From: Sphingomonas sp.
Lineage (GTDB): Bacteria; Pseudomonadota; Alphaproteobacteria; Sphingomonadales; Sphingomonadaceae
Assembly: GCA_017304655.1 (NCBI GenBank)
Contig: JAFKLY010000007.1
Location: 124,001-188,000, forward strand
DNA: 64,000 nt
Direction of reading: 5' to 3'
Shown here one piece after another: positions 53,079 to 62,089 of the stretch. The first letter of the stretch is position 1. Each line of letters starts with the position of its first letter. The notes beneath the pieces were generated by a model that saw only the letters and a list, made by a program, of their open reading frames with translations, ran no database searches and was not told the origin of the DNA. The translations under genes and the position numbers were made by a program.

Positions 53079-53310
53079 CAAACAGCTTTTCCTCACTGGG
53101 CATGTCACTCGGCCTGAGTTCGCGATGCACCAACACCAAGCGAAGAGGCAATTCAAGCGATTTCGGTCGTTCAGTCTCGGTCGGCGCGGTGGGATGATGT
53201 TCCTCTTCAACATGGCTAATATGTGTGGGAATGTTGTTTGAGGTGGCCGTGGCGCTAGCGCCTTGTTGAGTGGCCGGTCGTGGCAGAATTCGCTTCGTAA
53301 TACTCACCAT
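53071..53310 (-). CDS. Possible 79-aa ORF coupled to kpsD
   Basis: This 79-codon frame begins at ATG 53310 and its stop overlaps the kpsD start by 8 nt, the same coupling style used across the locus. The product is hydrophilic, with a basic N-terminus (MVSITKRILPRPATQ), a Pro/Thr/Glu-rich middle (HHPTAPTETERPKS) and a leucine-rich segment (LELPLRLVLVHREL). No family is recognised and the ribosome binding site (GGAAA) is weak. It could be a real small cytoplasmic protein, or an untranslated leader that happens to be open. Confidence 0.4.
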   Translation of the reverse strand: MVSITKRILPRPATQQGASATATSNNIPTHISHVEEEHHPTAPTETERPKSLELPLRLVLVHRELRPSDMPSEEKLFDV

Positions 53311-53357
53311 TTTCCAGACTTGATTAGCCGGCTGGTTACCAGCAAGACGCTCGGCAC

Positions 53358-54560
53358 ATGATCGAACACATTCTCCTCGACGTCTCCCGCCTCGTCTGGC
53401 GTGCCTGGGACGGCAAGCTCCCGACCGGCATAGACCGGACCTGCATCGCTTATGCCGCGCATTATCGCGGCCGGTCGCAGGCTGTCGTGCAGAGCGGCGG
53501 GCTGACACGCGTACTGTCGTCTCATGCGTCCGAGAAGCTCTACGATATCGTACTGGCGCAAGGCGCGGAGGACGCGCGATCGCGGCTCATGTCGCTCATC
53601 CTTCCCGGCCTGATGGGGGGGCGGGAGAGCAGTCTTGCCGGGAGGCTCTACCTCAATGCTGGCCACACCGGGCTCGACAAGCCCGGCCATTCGGACTGGC
53701 TCGCGCGCTCGGGCGTGCGGCCGATCTATTTCGTGCATGATCTTATCCCTATCACTCATCCGGAATATTGCCGGGCGGGCGAACCGGAGAAGCACGTGCG
53801 TCGGGTGATCGCGCTGCTGCGCAATGGCACCGGTCTTATCGGTAACAGCCGCGATACCTTGAATGAGTTGGCAGCGTTTGCCAGATTGCACCAGTCGCTC
53901 CACATGCCGCCAGCCGTCGTCGCGCCCTTGGGCGTCGCTCCTCCACCCGTGGCTGCGGGGGCGGTGCGCACACCACATACGGCAAAACCCTATTTCGTGA
54001 TGCTGGGCACCATCGAAGGGCGCAAAAACCATCTGCTGATGCTCACGCTCTGGGCGGAGCTGGCGCGGCGATTGGGCCCGGCCTGTCCGCAACTCGTCAT
54101 CATCGGCCAGCGCGGTTGGGAGTGCGAGCAGGCGGTGGACATGCTGGAACGCTGTGCGGCGATCCGTGGTCATGTGATCGAGTTGTCACGCTGTGACGAT
54201 GCGACGCTGGGCGCTTACATGCGCGGCGCGCGGGCGCTGCTTTTTCCGTCCTTTGTGGAGGGCTATGGCCTGCCGCTGGTGGAGGCGCTGGCGGTCGGTA
54301 CGCCGGTCATCGCGAGCGACCTTGGCGTGTTCCGGGAGCTGGCGGGCGACATTCCCGACTATGTCAGCCCGATCGACGGGCTGGGCTGGTCACGTGCGAT
54401 CGAGGATTATGCACGACCCGACAGCGCATTGCGCGCGGCGCAGCTTGGGCGCCTGAGCGGATGGGCGCCACCCACTTGGGAGGCGCATTTCTCAAAAGTC
54501 GATCAGTGGCTTGCGCAGCTCAGCGAAACGCTGCGATCGGCACCGGTGCCCAATGGCTGA
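53358..54560 (+). CDS. Glycosyltransferase, GT4 family
   Basis: A 400-residue retaining GT-B enzyme. The N-terminus reads LLDVSRLVWRAWDGKLPTGI with the RxxxxxxPTGIDR pattern typical of capsule/LPS mannosyl- and rhamnosyltransferases. IYFVHDLIPITHPEYCRAGE is the DLIP motif of this group. The donor site is YFVMLGTIEGRKNHLLMLTL and LLFPSFVEGYGLPLVEALAV, followed by GTPVIASDLGVFRELAG. GC content is high, unlike the genes to its left. It is transcribed alone to the right and its last 41 bp overlap the 3' end of kpsS tail to tail. Confidence 0.87.
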   Translation: MIEHILLDVSRLVWRAWDGKLPTGIDRTCIAYAAHYRGRSQAVVQSGGLTRVLSSHASEKLYDIVLAQGAEDARSRLMSLILPGLMGGRESSLAGRLYLNAGHTGLDKPGHSDWLARSGVRPIYFVHDLIPITHPEYCRAGEPEKHVRRVIALLRNGTGLIGNSRDTLNELAAFARLHQSLHMPPAVVAPLGVAPPPVAAGAVRTPHTAKPYFVMLGTIEGRKNHLLMLTLWAELARRLGPACPQLVIIGQRGWECEQAVDMLERCAAIRGHVIELSRCDDATLGAYMRGARALLFPSFVEGYGLPLVEALAVGTPVIASDLGVFRELAGDIPDYVSPIDGLGWSRAIEDYARPDSALRAAQLGRLSGWAPPTWEAHFSKVDQWLAQLSETLRSAPVPNG

Positions 54561-55770
54561 CGTCATCGCCGACAAGGCGCTCCACGGCTGACTCGACGAG
54601 CGTGTTGACGGCGGACTCGCTCGCCAGCCCGCCATAAATCAGGCAGCGATCGTACAGCACGCGCCGGAACGCCTCGTAGACAGCCGGGTCGGGCGCTTGC
54701 GGGCGCGTCCAGAACTCGTCCAGCCGGCCCTGATGGGTGATGTCTGGAATATTGTAGATCGCCTTGCCGAGCGCGATCGTCGGCACACCCGCCGCCAGCG
54801 CCAGCGTGGCGGAGGTGCTGTTCACCGTCACCATGCCACTCGCGCCCTCGGTCAGGTCAAGAAGGTCGCCACCAGCGATGTGCAGCACACGGTCCGCGAT
54901 TCCGGCTTTGCGCGCTTTCGCCTCGATATGCCGGCGCCAACTCTTGAAGCTGCAGTCGAGCGGATGTTCCTTGATGAGCAACCGGACATGTTCGGGCGCA
55001 CGGCGGGCAAAACTGTACAGCACATAGTCGACCGCCTCGGCCATATCGTGGAAAGGCGAATGCTCGCGGATCTGGAAGTCGTTGGAGAGTTGCAGCGGAA
55101 ACAGGAAATAGGGCTGGCCTTCGAGGCTTGCCACGACATCATCCGCTCGTGCGGCCTCCGCCTTTTGTCGCGCGAATTTGTAGAGCCAGCCGAACCCCTC
55201 GCCAAGCAGCGATCCCTGCCGGTGCGAGGTGTAGAGCGGGAAGAGCGCGCGTGTCAGGAAAACCCTTGAATAATAGCGATAGGCATCGCGCGCGCGCCGG
55301 CCAAAGCTTGCGGTGATCGTCGGCCGGTCGGGTAAGGGCGGCAGACTGCGTGCCTCGGCCAGATACCATTTGGGATCGCGCGAGAGGGAGCTGTTGCCGT
55401 TGACGCCGCTCGGTTCAAGCGTGACCCAATCCGGCCGGATATAGCCTTCCTCGAAGACGTGGACGTCGATCTTGCGCAGTTGCGCCATGCGGTGCGCTGC
55501 CATGTGCAGCGGCCGGCAGTCACCGAACAGAACGATGTCCGTGATGGCGTGATCGCTCAGGAACCGATCGATGAACAGCGTCCAGCGCTTGCGAGACCCT
55601 CGATAATGGGTCGCCTCGCCGGGCCAGTCCGCCTGGTCTCCTCCGTTCAGGTTGATGCGGAAGATGCCGCATTCCAGCGTGCGCAGGCGCTCTGCCAACT
55701 GCCAGAAGAACGGCCCCGGAGGCCCCTGAAGAAAAAGAAAATTGCGGTGCGCTATAGGTTGGAATTTCAT
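54520..55770 (-). CDS. kpsS: Capsule Kdo-linker transferase
   Basis: A 416-residue KpsS-type beta-Kdo transferase, which adds the first Kdo to a lyso-phosphatidylglycerol anchor at the inner membrane face (known for E. coli/N. meningitidis group 2 capsules). Landmarks are FLFLQGPPGPFFWQLAERL, VHVFEEGYIRPDWVTLEPSG, YFLFPLQLSNDFQIREHSPF, LLIKEHPLDCSF and VTVNSTSATLALAAGVPTIA. ATG 55770 overlaps the kpsC stop (ATGA). Length is normal. It is the last gene of the kpsF-kdsB-hydrolase-kpsC-kpsS unit. Confidence 0.93.
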   Translation of the reverse strand: MKFQPIAHRNFLFLQGPPGPFFWQLAERLRTLECGIFRINLNGGDQADWPGEATHYRGSRKRWTLFIDRFLSDHAITDIVLFGDCRPLHMAAHRMAQLRKIDVHVFEEGYIRPDWVTLEPSGVNGNSSLSRDPKWYLAEARSLPPLPDRPTITASFGRRARDAYRYYSRVFLTRALFPLYTSHRQGSLLGEGFGWLYKFARQKAEAARADDVVASLEGQPYFLFPLQLSNDFQIREHSPFHDMAEAVDYVLYSFARRAPEHVRLLIKEHPLDCSFKSWRRHIEAKARKAGIADRVLHIAGGDLLDLTEGASGMVTVNSTSATLALAAGVPTIALGKAIYNIPDITHQGRLDEFWTRPQAPDPAVYEAFRRVLYDRCLIYGGLASESAVNTLVESAVERLVGDDVSHWAPVPIAAFR

Positions 55771-57284
55771 CGTAATCCCAAAATCTGCGCCGAAGCGCGT
55801 CTGGCCCACCCAACCAACCGTCGCAGGGGCACTAGTGCATCATTTTGGCGGTGAACGCCAGCAATCAATCGCATGACAAGTATTTCCGCCGTGCAGGGCA
55901 GGTTGGTCACCGGGTCGAGATAGCGCGGATAGGCAAGCAGCACCGCAGCCACCAGTTCATCCACGGAGCGTGCCCGGCTGCGGCGGGGAGATGGGGGCGC
56001 AAGATCGTTCGTCAGGCCCCATCCGGCGAAAAAGGGCAGGCCATGGGCGGTCACAGCCTTGCCATGCAGCAATGCCTCGAAGCCGGCGAGCGAGGTCATG
56101 ACATGAACCTCGTCCGCCATGGCGATGAGGGCGCTGATCGGACTCCCGGGGTCGATTGCGTCGGCCAGGTCCAGCACTGCACGCTGAGGAATCGCTCCGC
56201 GCCGATGCCCGGCTTCCACATCGGGGTGGGGGCGGTAGACGATCCAGGCGTCCGGCGCCTGTGCTCGGACGCGCCGCAGCAGTTCCAGGTTCGAGCGCAC
56301 GTCGGCACTGCCGAACTGCACGGACCGATCATCCTCGACTTGCCCGACAACCAGCAGGTGTCGTTTGTCGCTGCCTGCTCGTGCAACGGTCTGGGCGCCG
56401 CTGATCCCATATTTACTGACGCCTTCCTGCACCAGCCAGCTGCGCAGGCGCGCGGCGCGGCTAAGCTCGTCGGGTGTGAAGTCCCGTTCCTGCAGCATTT
56501 CTTCCAGCCGGTTGGGCCGGGTGGGATCATAATGGACGCCCAGATCGTCCACGATGATGGACAGGGGAGGGACGCAATCCGCACCAAGCCCGGCTGAGCG
56601 GATGAAGCCATCCTCCACCTCGATGATCTGCCATGGACCTGCTTCGAGGCGCTCCAGGAAAGCGGCGGGAGTGCGTGCTTTCCACACCGCGACAATGGCC
56701 TGTGAGGGCAGCTCGTCCAGCTCCGCCATCGTGGCGGGCCGGAAGGGAACGGGATGCCCGCCCCACAACAGGGGATCCACAGTATCGCGCTTCCAATGCG
56801 CGAAGCCGAAAGCTGCCGCGATTGGTCGATTTGCGTCGATGATGCGGCGCCATCCGCCCAATATGTCCACGATGGCCAGCGCACTGGAGGGCGCGCCGGT
56901 AAACGGATCGAGATAGGCGATGCCCTCGATCAGATGATCGTGCACCAATTGTTCGAGCACGGCTTCATGCTCCGGGGATCCGGGCGTCACACCATCAAGC
57001 GGCTGGAAAGGCCCCGTTCCAAGTGCTGAAACGGGCTTGCGCGCCAGAGCGGCAATCAGCAGGCGCGGGTCGACTGCCTCGCCGGATATCGCTGTGTCCG
57101 GCGCGGTCCACAGGTCTTCCTCGCTCCAGAAGCGACCACCCACGCGATGCTTGCGGATCACGGCAATCAGCTCTTGGGGTGATGTCTGTTCAGTCTGCCC
57201 AGCCTTGGCCAGGCGCACGATCGGGTGCGGCGTGGCGCCGGGGAAGGGCGGCAATGCCAGCGCTGCTTGCGCGAGCGCGGTCAC
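55767..57284 (-). CDS. kpsC: Capsule Kdo-linker transferase KpsC, single-module form
   Basis: A 505-residue KpsC-family protein, which builds the poly-Kdo linker. E. coli KpsC is about 675 residues with two glycosyltransferase modules; here only one complete module is seen, about residues 150-480 (AAAFGFAHWKRD, IIEVEDGFIRSAGLGADCVP, LLVVGQVEDDRSVQFG, VYRPHPDVEAG, VHVMTSLAGFEALLHGKAV, and the ending YPRYLDPVTNLPCTAE). Residues 110-148 (YLDPFTG and after) look like the tail of a first module whose body is missing. The start is GTG 57284 overlapping the hydrolase stop (GTGA); an upstream frameshift is not visible, so the short form appears to be genuine. It is coupled to kpsS. Confidence 0.88.
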   Translation of the reverse strand: MTALAQAALALPPFPGATPHPIVRLAKAGQTEQTSPQELIAVIRKHRVGGRFWSEEDLWTAPDTAISGEAVDPRLLIAALARKPVSALGTGPFQPLDGVTPGSPEHEAVLEQLVHDHLIEGIAYLDPFTGAPSSALAIVDILGGWRRIIDANRPIAAAFGFAHWKRDTVDPLLWGGHPVPFRPATMAELDELPSQAIVAVWKARTPAAFLERLEAGPWQIIEVEDGFIRSAGLGADCVPPLSIIVDDLGVHYDPTRPNRLEEMLQERDFTPDELSRAARLRSWLVQEGVSKYGISGAQTVARAGSDKRHLLVVGQVEDDRSVQFGSADVRSNLELLRRVRAQAPDAWIVYRPHPDVEAGHRRGAIPQRAVLDLADAIDPGSPISALIAMADEVHVMTSLAGFEALLHGKAVTAHGLPFFAGWGLTNDLAPPSPRRSRARSVDELVAAVLLAYPRYLDPVTNLPCTAEILVMRLIAGVHRQNDALVPLRRLVGWARRASAQILGLR

Positions 57285-58174
57285 GGATTGCGCGCCTTTT
57301 CGGTCCAGCCTTCCGGCGGGCTCGGCAAAGGCGCGGCAGGAGCCTGTGCCATGTTCGCGATAACCTGGTTGAGCCAGGGAGCAATCCGTTTCATGTCCGG
57401 GTTATGGTAGCTTTCTGCGCCGACGACCAGACGCGTCGACATGGTTGCCTGCGCGAGCAGCCGATCGCCACTGTCCTTGGGGATGATGCCGTCGCGGGCG
57501 CCCTGCACCAGCAACACCGGGATGGTCAGGCGCCTGATCGGATCGAGATTGTTCCAGCGATCCGGGATGAGGCCGCGTAGTCGGTGCGGCGCGCCCTCGG
57601 CGATCCGCGTGAAGGCGCTCATGGCGATCACGCCGTTCACTTGTCCGTCCAGCGCCGCTGCATGAAGGGCGACGGCCGAACCGAGCGAATGGCCCACCAG
57701 CCAGATGCGGCCGTCCGGCCCGGCGAGCGCGCGCGCCTTGGCGATGAAGGCTGCCGCATCGCGCAGCAGGCCTTTCTCGGTCGGCTGCCCGGGGTTTGCG
57801 CCAAATCCGCGATAGGAAGCGACCAGAACGGCATTGCCGGCGCCGGCGAGATATTGCGCCATCTCCGCGCCCATCGCGGCATTCCAGTTGCGGCCATGGA
57901 AATAGACGATAATGTCGGGGTCGCCGGCGGCGCCCGGCCAGAAATAGCCGCGAAGGGCCAGCCGGTCCTTGGTGGTGACAGTCAAGGTCTGCGGCGCTTG
58001 CCCGGCCCACACGATCGCTGCCGGCGCCTCGGCGCGCGGCGAATAGAGGATGTGCCGCGAAATCGCGCAGCCACTTAGCCCCGGCGTGAGGGCCAAGGGC
58101 AGGATCAGCGCGAGCCATGCGGCGCGCCATCGCCCTGTCGTCTTACAATGGTTGATGTTCCCCCCGGACGTCAT
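57281..58174 (-). CDS. Alpha/beta-hydrolase, predicted lipoprotein, inside the capsule operon
   Basis: A 297-residue alpha/beta hydrolase of the BAAT/serine aminopeptidase S33-like group. The signal LALILPLALTPGLSGC suggests lipidation at Cys36 and an exported location. The oxyanion region is IIVYFHGRNWNAAMGA, the nucleophile elbow is WLVGHSLGSAVALHA, the acid is in VLLVQGARDGIIP and the base His in GAESYHNPDM, so the full triad is there. It lies between kdsB (8 bp) and kpsC (4-bp overlap), which points to a capsule-related esterase, deacylase or lipase job. Such a gene is not part of the standard kps set I know. Confidence 0.85.
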   Translation of the reverse strand: MTSGGNINHCKTTGRWRAAWLALILPLALTPGLSGCAISRHILYSPRAEAPAAIVWAGQAPQTLTVTTKDRLALRGYFWPGAAGDPDIIVYFHGRNWNAAMGAEMAQYLAGAGNAVLVASYRGFGANPGQPTEKGLLRDAAAFIAKARALAGPDGRIWLVGHSLGSAVALHAAALDGQVNGVIAMSAFTRIAEGAPHRLRGLIPDRWNNLDPIRRLTIPVLLVQGARDGIIPKDSGDRLLAQATMSTRLVVGAESYHNPDMKRIAPWLNQVIANMAQAPAAPLPSPPEGWTEKARNP

Positions 58175-58182
58175 GAGCGGAT

Positions 58183-59019
58183 CTAGGGCGTGCCGCGCCG
58201 GCCCAGAATATCCTCGACGATGCTGACATCGCTTGGATTGTTGACCTCGACGATCGGATAACCGCGCTCCTCCATCGCGAGGACCGAAACGGGCACGCCA
58301 GCGTAGAGGAATCGGAGTTGCTCCAGTCCCTCGACTGCCTCGAGCATGGTCTGCCCCGTAGCGACATAACGCTCCAGCGCGGCGCGGCGATAGGCGTAAA
58401 GTCCCAGATGAAGCAGCACCGGTGATTCAGCGTCCGGCGCGCGGCCCTCGGGCAGATAGGGCAGGATACGCTTGGAAAAATACAGCGCTTCATTGCGCGC
58501 GTTGAGGACGACAGTGGTACCACCGACCCGTCCCTGCGCCGCGTCTTCGGCAAGATGGCGGAAGGTCGCGGGCGAACAGCGCACCGCAATCGTGGCGACC
58601 TGAACGTCCGGATTGGCGCGCATATGCGCGATGAGTGCCTCGACGAAGGATGGCGGCGTGAGCAGAGCGTCGCCCTGGAAGTTGACCAGCAGATCGGCGT
58701 TGGGCAACTGGTCGAGGCAGGCGGCCACGCGTTCGGTGCCGTTGGCGCAGCTCTCCGGTGTCATCAGCGATAGTCCGCCGAATTGATCGACGGCCTCGAC
58801 GATCCGGTCGTCATCTGTCGCCACGATCACATTGTCCGCGCCCTGAACTGCGCTGGCGGCATCATAGCTCCAGCGGATCAAGGGGCGAGAGGATCCGTCA
58901 GGCCCGCGTATCTCGAAAAGCGGCTTGCCTGGGAAACGGCTGGAGCCATGCCGGGCGGGAATGATGATGACGGCCCCGGTCAGGGAGAGTGGTCGCGGGT
59001 CCTGCGAGGCATTGGTCAT
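58183..59019 (-). CDS. kdsB: 3-deoxy-manno-octulosonate cytidylyltransferase
   Basis: A 278-residue CMP-Kdo synthetase that activates Kdo for the linker transferases. It shows the family opening AVIIIPARHGSSRFPGKPL, VIVATDDDRIVEAVDQFGG, NGTERVAACLDQLP and NFQGDALLTPP, where the usual GDEP motif reads GDAL. YFSKRILPYLPEG, LHLGLYAYRRAALERY and LEQLRFLYAGVPVSVL complete it. ATG 59019 is chosen over an upstream start. The altered GDAL and its place in the kps operon point to a capsule-dedicated copy. Confidence 0.92.
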   Translation of the reverse strand: MTNASQDPRPLSLTGAVIIIPARHGSSRFPGKPLFEIRGPDGSSRPLIRWSYDAASAVQGADNVIVATDDDRIVEAVDQFGGLSLMTPESCANGTERVAACLDQLPNADLLVNFQGDALLTPPSFVEALIAHMRANPDVQVATIAVRCSPATFRHLAEDAAQGRVGGTTVVLNARNEALYFSKRILPYLPEGRAPDAESPVLLHLGLYAYRRAALERYVATGQTMLEAVEGLEQLRFLYAGVPVSVLAMEERGYPIVEVNNPSDVSIVEDILGRRGTP

Positions 59020-59047
59020 GATGGGCGGCAAGCGACTGAGCAAGCAG

Positions 59048-60061
59048 TCACGGCACCAGATCGTGAATATGCGCGATCGCGATCGGCTTGGTCGGATCGT
59101 CCACTTCGGTCACGAAGATCACAGTGATCTTTTCGTCGTTCATCAGCGTCAGCACTTCCTCGACCGAGGTGCCGCTGGGCACGGTGATCGGATCGCGCGT
59201 CATGATGTCGAGCGCGCGAGCCGTCAGCACCTGATCGAATGCGCGGCGAAGATCGCCATCGGTGATGATCCCGATGAGGGCGCCTGAGCCGTCGAGAACA
59301 CCGGCCACGCCTTTTCCGCCGGACGTCATCTCGAACACGATGTCACGCATGGGCGAGTCCCAGCGCACCAGCGGAAGCGGTGAAACCAGATCCACGACTT
59401 CATCGATCGGCGCGAGTCGGGAGCCAATGTCGCCACCCGGATGCCATTGGGCGATGTCGTTGCGGGTCAGGCCCTTCCGCTGCATCACGGCAAGAGCCAG
59501 AGCATCGCCGAGGCCAAGCATCATCGTCGTGGACGTGGTCGGCGCGATGCGCACCGGGCAGGCTTCTTCAGCGTACGGCAAATGAAGGATGATATCGGCG
59601 GCATCGGCCAGCGGCGAGTTCAGCTTGGAGAGCACCCCGACGATCAGCACCCCCTGACGCTTGGCATAAGCCAGCAGGGGCCTCAGTTCGCGCGAAAAGC
59701 CGCTGTTCGACAGAACCAGCAGCAGATCGCCCGACGTGACCATGCCAAGGTCGCCATGGGCGGCTTCGCTCGCGTGCAGGAAGAAGGCCGCCGTGCCTGT
59801 TGACGCCAGTGTTGCTGCGATTTTGCGCCCGATGTGGCCGGATTTGCCGACGCCGGTGACGATGATGCGTCGCTCGGCGGAAAGAATGGCGTCGACGGCT
59901 TCAACGAAGCGATGATCCAGCGCTTTGGCGAGCGCCATGAGACCCTGGGCTTCCTGAGAAATCGCCGTCCGTCCGGCCTCGAGCGTGGCAGTCTGGTCCT
60001 GCAAGGACCGGGCCGTTACGCGATGGTGCAAAGTCGCCATCAGGACATCAGGCTCCGTCAT
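59048..60061 (-). CDS. kpsF: Arabinose-5-phosphate isomerase
   Basis: A 337-residue KpsF/KdsD enzyme that turns ribulose 5-phosphate into arabinose 5-phosphate, the first step of Kdo synthesis. The SIS sugar-isomerase domain is at about 55-190 (RIIVTGVGKSGHIGRKIAAT, FFLHASEAAHGDLGMV, LVLSNSGFSRELRPLL, and PTTSTTMMLGLGDALA). Two CBS domains follow (MRDIVFEMTSGGKGVAGVLD with ITDGDLRRAF, and MTRDPITVPSGTSVEEVLTL). First gene of the leftward linker unit, with the promoter expected in the 148-bp gap to its right. Confidence 0.94.
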   Translation of the reverse strand: MTEPDVLMATLHHRVTARSLQDQTATLEAGRTAISQEAQGLMALAKALDHRFVEAVDAILSAERRIIVTGVGKSGHIGRKIAATLASTGTAAFFLHASEAAHGDLGMVTSGDLLLVLSNSGFSRELRPLLAYAKRQGVLIVGVLSKLNSPLADAADIILHLPYAEEACPVRIAPTTSTTMMLGLGDALALAVMQRKGLTRNDIAQWHPGGDIGSRLAPIDEVVDLVSPLPLVRWDSPMRDIVFEMTSGGKGVAGVLDGSGALIGIITDGDLRRAFDQVLTARALDIMTRDPITVPSGTSVEEVLTLMNDEKITVIFVTEVDDPTKPIAIAHIHDLVP

Positions 60062-60209
60062 TTTCGAGCTTCTCGCTAGTCCCCAAATGTGGGTTAATCA
60101 AGGCTCTTTTGCAATGCAGCAATTCATCGCGAACGCTGCACAATTAGTCCGTGTTGCAGGGCAAATTCATGCTCCGTACAAGGGCTTGCGGCCTGCGAAT
60201 CCGTCAGGC

Positions 60210-61940
60210 CTATTTGGTCTGCGCACGACTCCGGTCCCGAATCGCGCGGAACTCGGCGGTGGGGTACCAGTTGGGCCACTGGTCGCTGTTCGCCAGTTCG
60301 CGGCCGATCCGGTAATAGACCTGCAGGTCTTCCACAGCGCCGGTCCAGTTCCAGGCCGGATCATATTCATCCTGCGGCTTGTGATAGCGATTGGTCGTAT
60401 AGTCTTCCGATGCGGCATGGCCGCCCGCAACACCGCCGTTCACCATGTCCTCGCCGCTTTCGGCATAGACCATCGGCACGCCGAGCTTGGCGAAGCTGAA
60501 ATGGTCGGACCGGTAGAAGCTGCCTTTCTCCGGTGTCGCCTCGGGCACGATTACGCGCCCTTCGTCGGTGACAGCGCGCTGGAGCAAGGCTTCGAGTTCC
60601 GATTTGCCGCCACCCACAATGGTGACGTCCCGCGTGGGGCCAAACACGTTGAGGCCATCCATGTTCACGCCGCCGACGGTGCGGGCGAGCGGATAGACGG
60701 GATTCTCGGCATAAAATTGGGAGCCTAGCAACCCGCTTTCTTCGGCGGTGACGGCGAGAAAGATCAGCGATCGCTCCGCAGGGCCGGCCTTCGCGTGCGC
60801 CTGCGCCAGCGCGATGAGGCCTGCGGTCCCGGTCGCATTGTCCAGCGCGCCGTTGCAGATGTCGTCGCCCTTCACCGGTTCGCATCGGCCCAGATGATCC
60901 CAATGGGCTGAATAGAGGACATAATCATCGGCGCGGCTCTTGCCAGGCAGGATGCCGATGACGTTCCTGGATGCCTGGCGACGAATGCTGTTGTCGAAGG
61001 CGAGGCTGGCCTTCAGCCCCAGCGGCACTGCCCTGAAGCCGGGCCGTTTGGCGGCGGCGGAGAGCGCGGCGAAATCCTTGCCGGCAGCGGCGAAGGTTGC
61101 CTGCGCTGCGTCGAGCGTCACCCAGCCGATCGCCTTGCTCTGGTCCATCCGGCCACCCGGCGTATCGAGGCCGAGCTGCGGCCCGGTCCAGGAGGAGACA
61201 ACGACGTCCCAGGGATAGGCGGCAGGATAGGTATCATGAACGATGATCGCCGCCGCCGCGCCTTGCCGGGCGGCTTCCTCATATTTGTAGGTCCAGCGGC
61301 CATAATAGGTCATGGCCCGCCCATCGAACGGCCCATCGAGGCTCTGCATCTCATAGTCCGGATCGTTGACGAGGATGACGACGGTCTTCCCCTTCACATC
61401 GGTCCCGGCATAGTCGTTCCAGCCCTTTTCCGGTGCGTTGATGCCATAGCCGACGAACACCATCTCGCTGTCGCGGATCTCGCTGTGCGGCACGACCTGA
61501 TAGGTCGCGGCGATGAAATCCGTCTTGTAGGCAAAGCGCAGGGGCTTGTTGCCGCCATTGATCGTCAGCGCCATGTCCGGCGAGGCGGTCAGTTCGACCA
61601 GCGGCACGTCCTGCGTCCAGCTGCCCTTGTTACCTGGCTTCAGGCCCACTTTCTTCATTTGGGCGATCAGATAGGCGACGGTCTTCGTCTCACCCGGCGT
61701 CGTCGGCGCGCGCCCCTCGAACGCGTCGGAGGAGAGGGTTTTCGTCACCGACCTAAGCGTCGCGACACTGATGGCCGGCGCCTTGACCGGTGCTGGCAGC
61801 ACAAACGGCTCCCGAGCGGGAACGCTGGGCGCTGGCGCAGGCGTTGCGGCCGAGGCGGATTGTACCGCCATATCCTGCGTGCGGCAGGAGGTGAGAGCAA
61901 GGGCAGTGGCCAGCAGCAGGAGCGAGGCGGGGATGCGCAT
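60210..61940 (-). CDS. M28-family metallopeptidase, predicted lipoprotein
   Basis: A 576-residue secreted aminopeptidase/carboxypeptidase-like enzyme. The signal ends in a lipobox (LALTSC, Cys19). A PA domain lies at about 150-290. The zinc-site residues are visible in YSAHWDHLG, ICNGALDNATGTAG, VTAEESGLLGSQF with the Glu-Glu pair, the Asp of VNMDGLNVFG and the final His in FYRSDHFSFAKLGVP. ATG 61940 is used. It diverges from the S9 peptidase gene, and both fit the peptide-scavenging habit of sphingomonads. Base composition returns to the high-GC background here. Confidence 0.92.
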   Translation of the reverse strand: MRIPASLLLLATALALTSCRTQDMAVQSASAATPAPAPSVPAREPFVLPAPVKAPAISVATLRSVTKTLSSDAFEGRAPTTPGETKTVAYLIAQMKKVGLKPGNKGSWTQDVPLVELTASPDMALTINGGNKPLRFAYKTDFIAATYQVVPHSEIRDSEMVFVGYGINAPEKGWNDYAGTDVKGKTVVILVNDPDYEMQSLDGPFDGRAMTYYGRWTYKYEEAARQGAAAAIIVHDTYPAAYPWDVVVSSWTGPQLGLDTPGGRMDQSKAIGWVTLDAAQATFAAAGKDFAALSAAAKRPGFRAVPLGLKASLAFDNSIRRQASRNVIGILPGKSRADDYVLYSAHWDHLGRCEPVKGDDICNGALDNATGTAGLIALAQAHAKAGPAERSLIFLAVTAEESGLLGSQFYAENPVYPLARTVGGVNMDGLNVFGPTRDVTIVGGGKSELEALLQRAVTDEGRVIVPEATPEKGSFYRSDHFSFAKLGVPMVYAESGEDMVNGGVAGGHAASEDYTTNRYHKPQDEYDPAWNWTGAVEDLQVYYRIGRELANSDQWPNWYPTAEFRAIRDRSRAQTK

Positions 61941-62089
61941 CAATCGGATCCGGTCGAGAAGAAGGAATGATGTCCGGTGATGGCATTGGGCTTGGCGTGT
62001 TTCAAGCGGCCTTGCGGTGCGGTTTGTAGCTTGCGGATCGCCGTGGTGATCGGCAGTGTCCGCTCAGTATCGGGGTTCGGGGGATAAGC

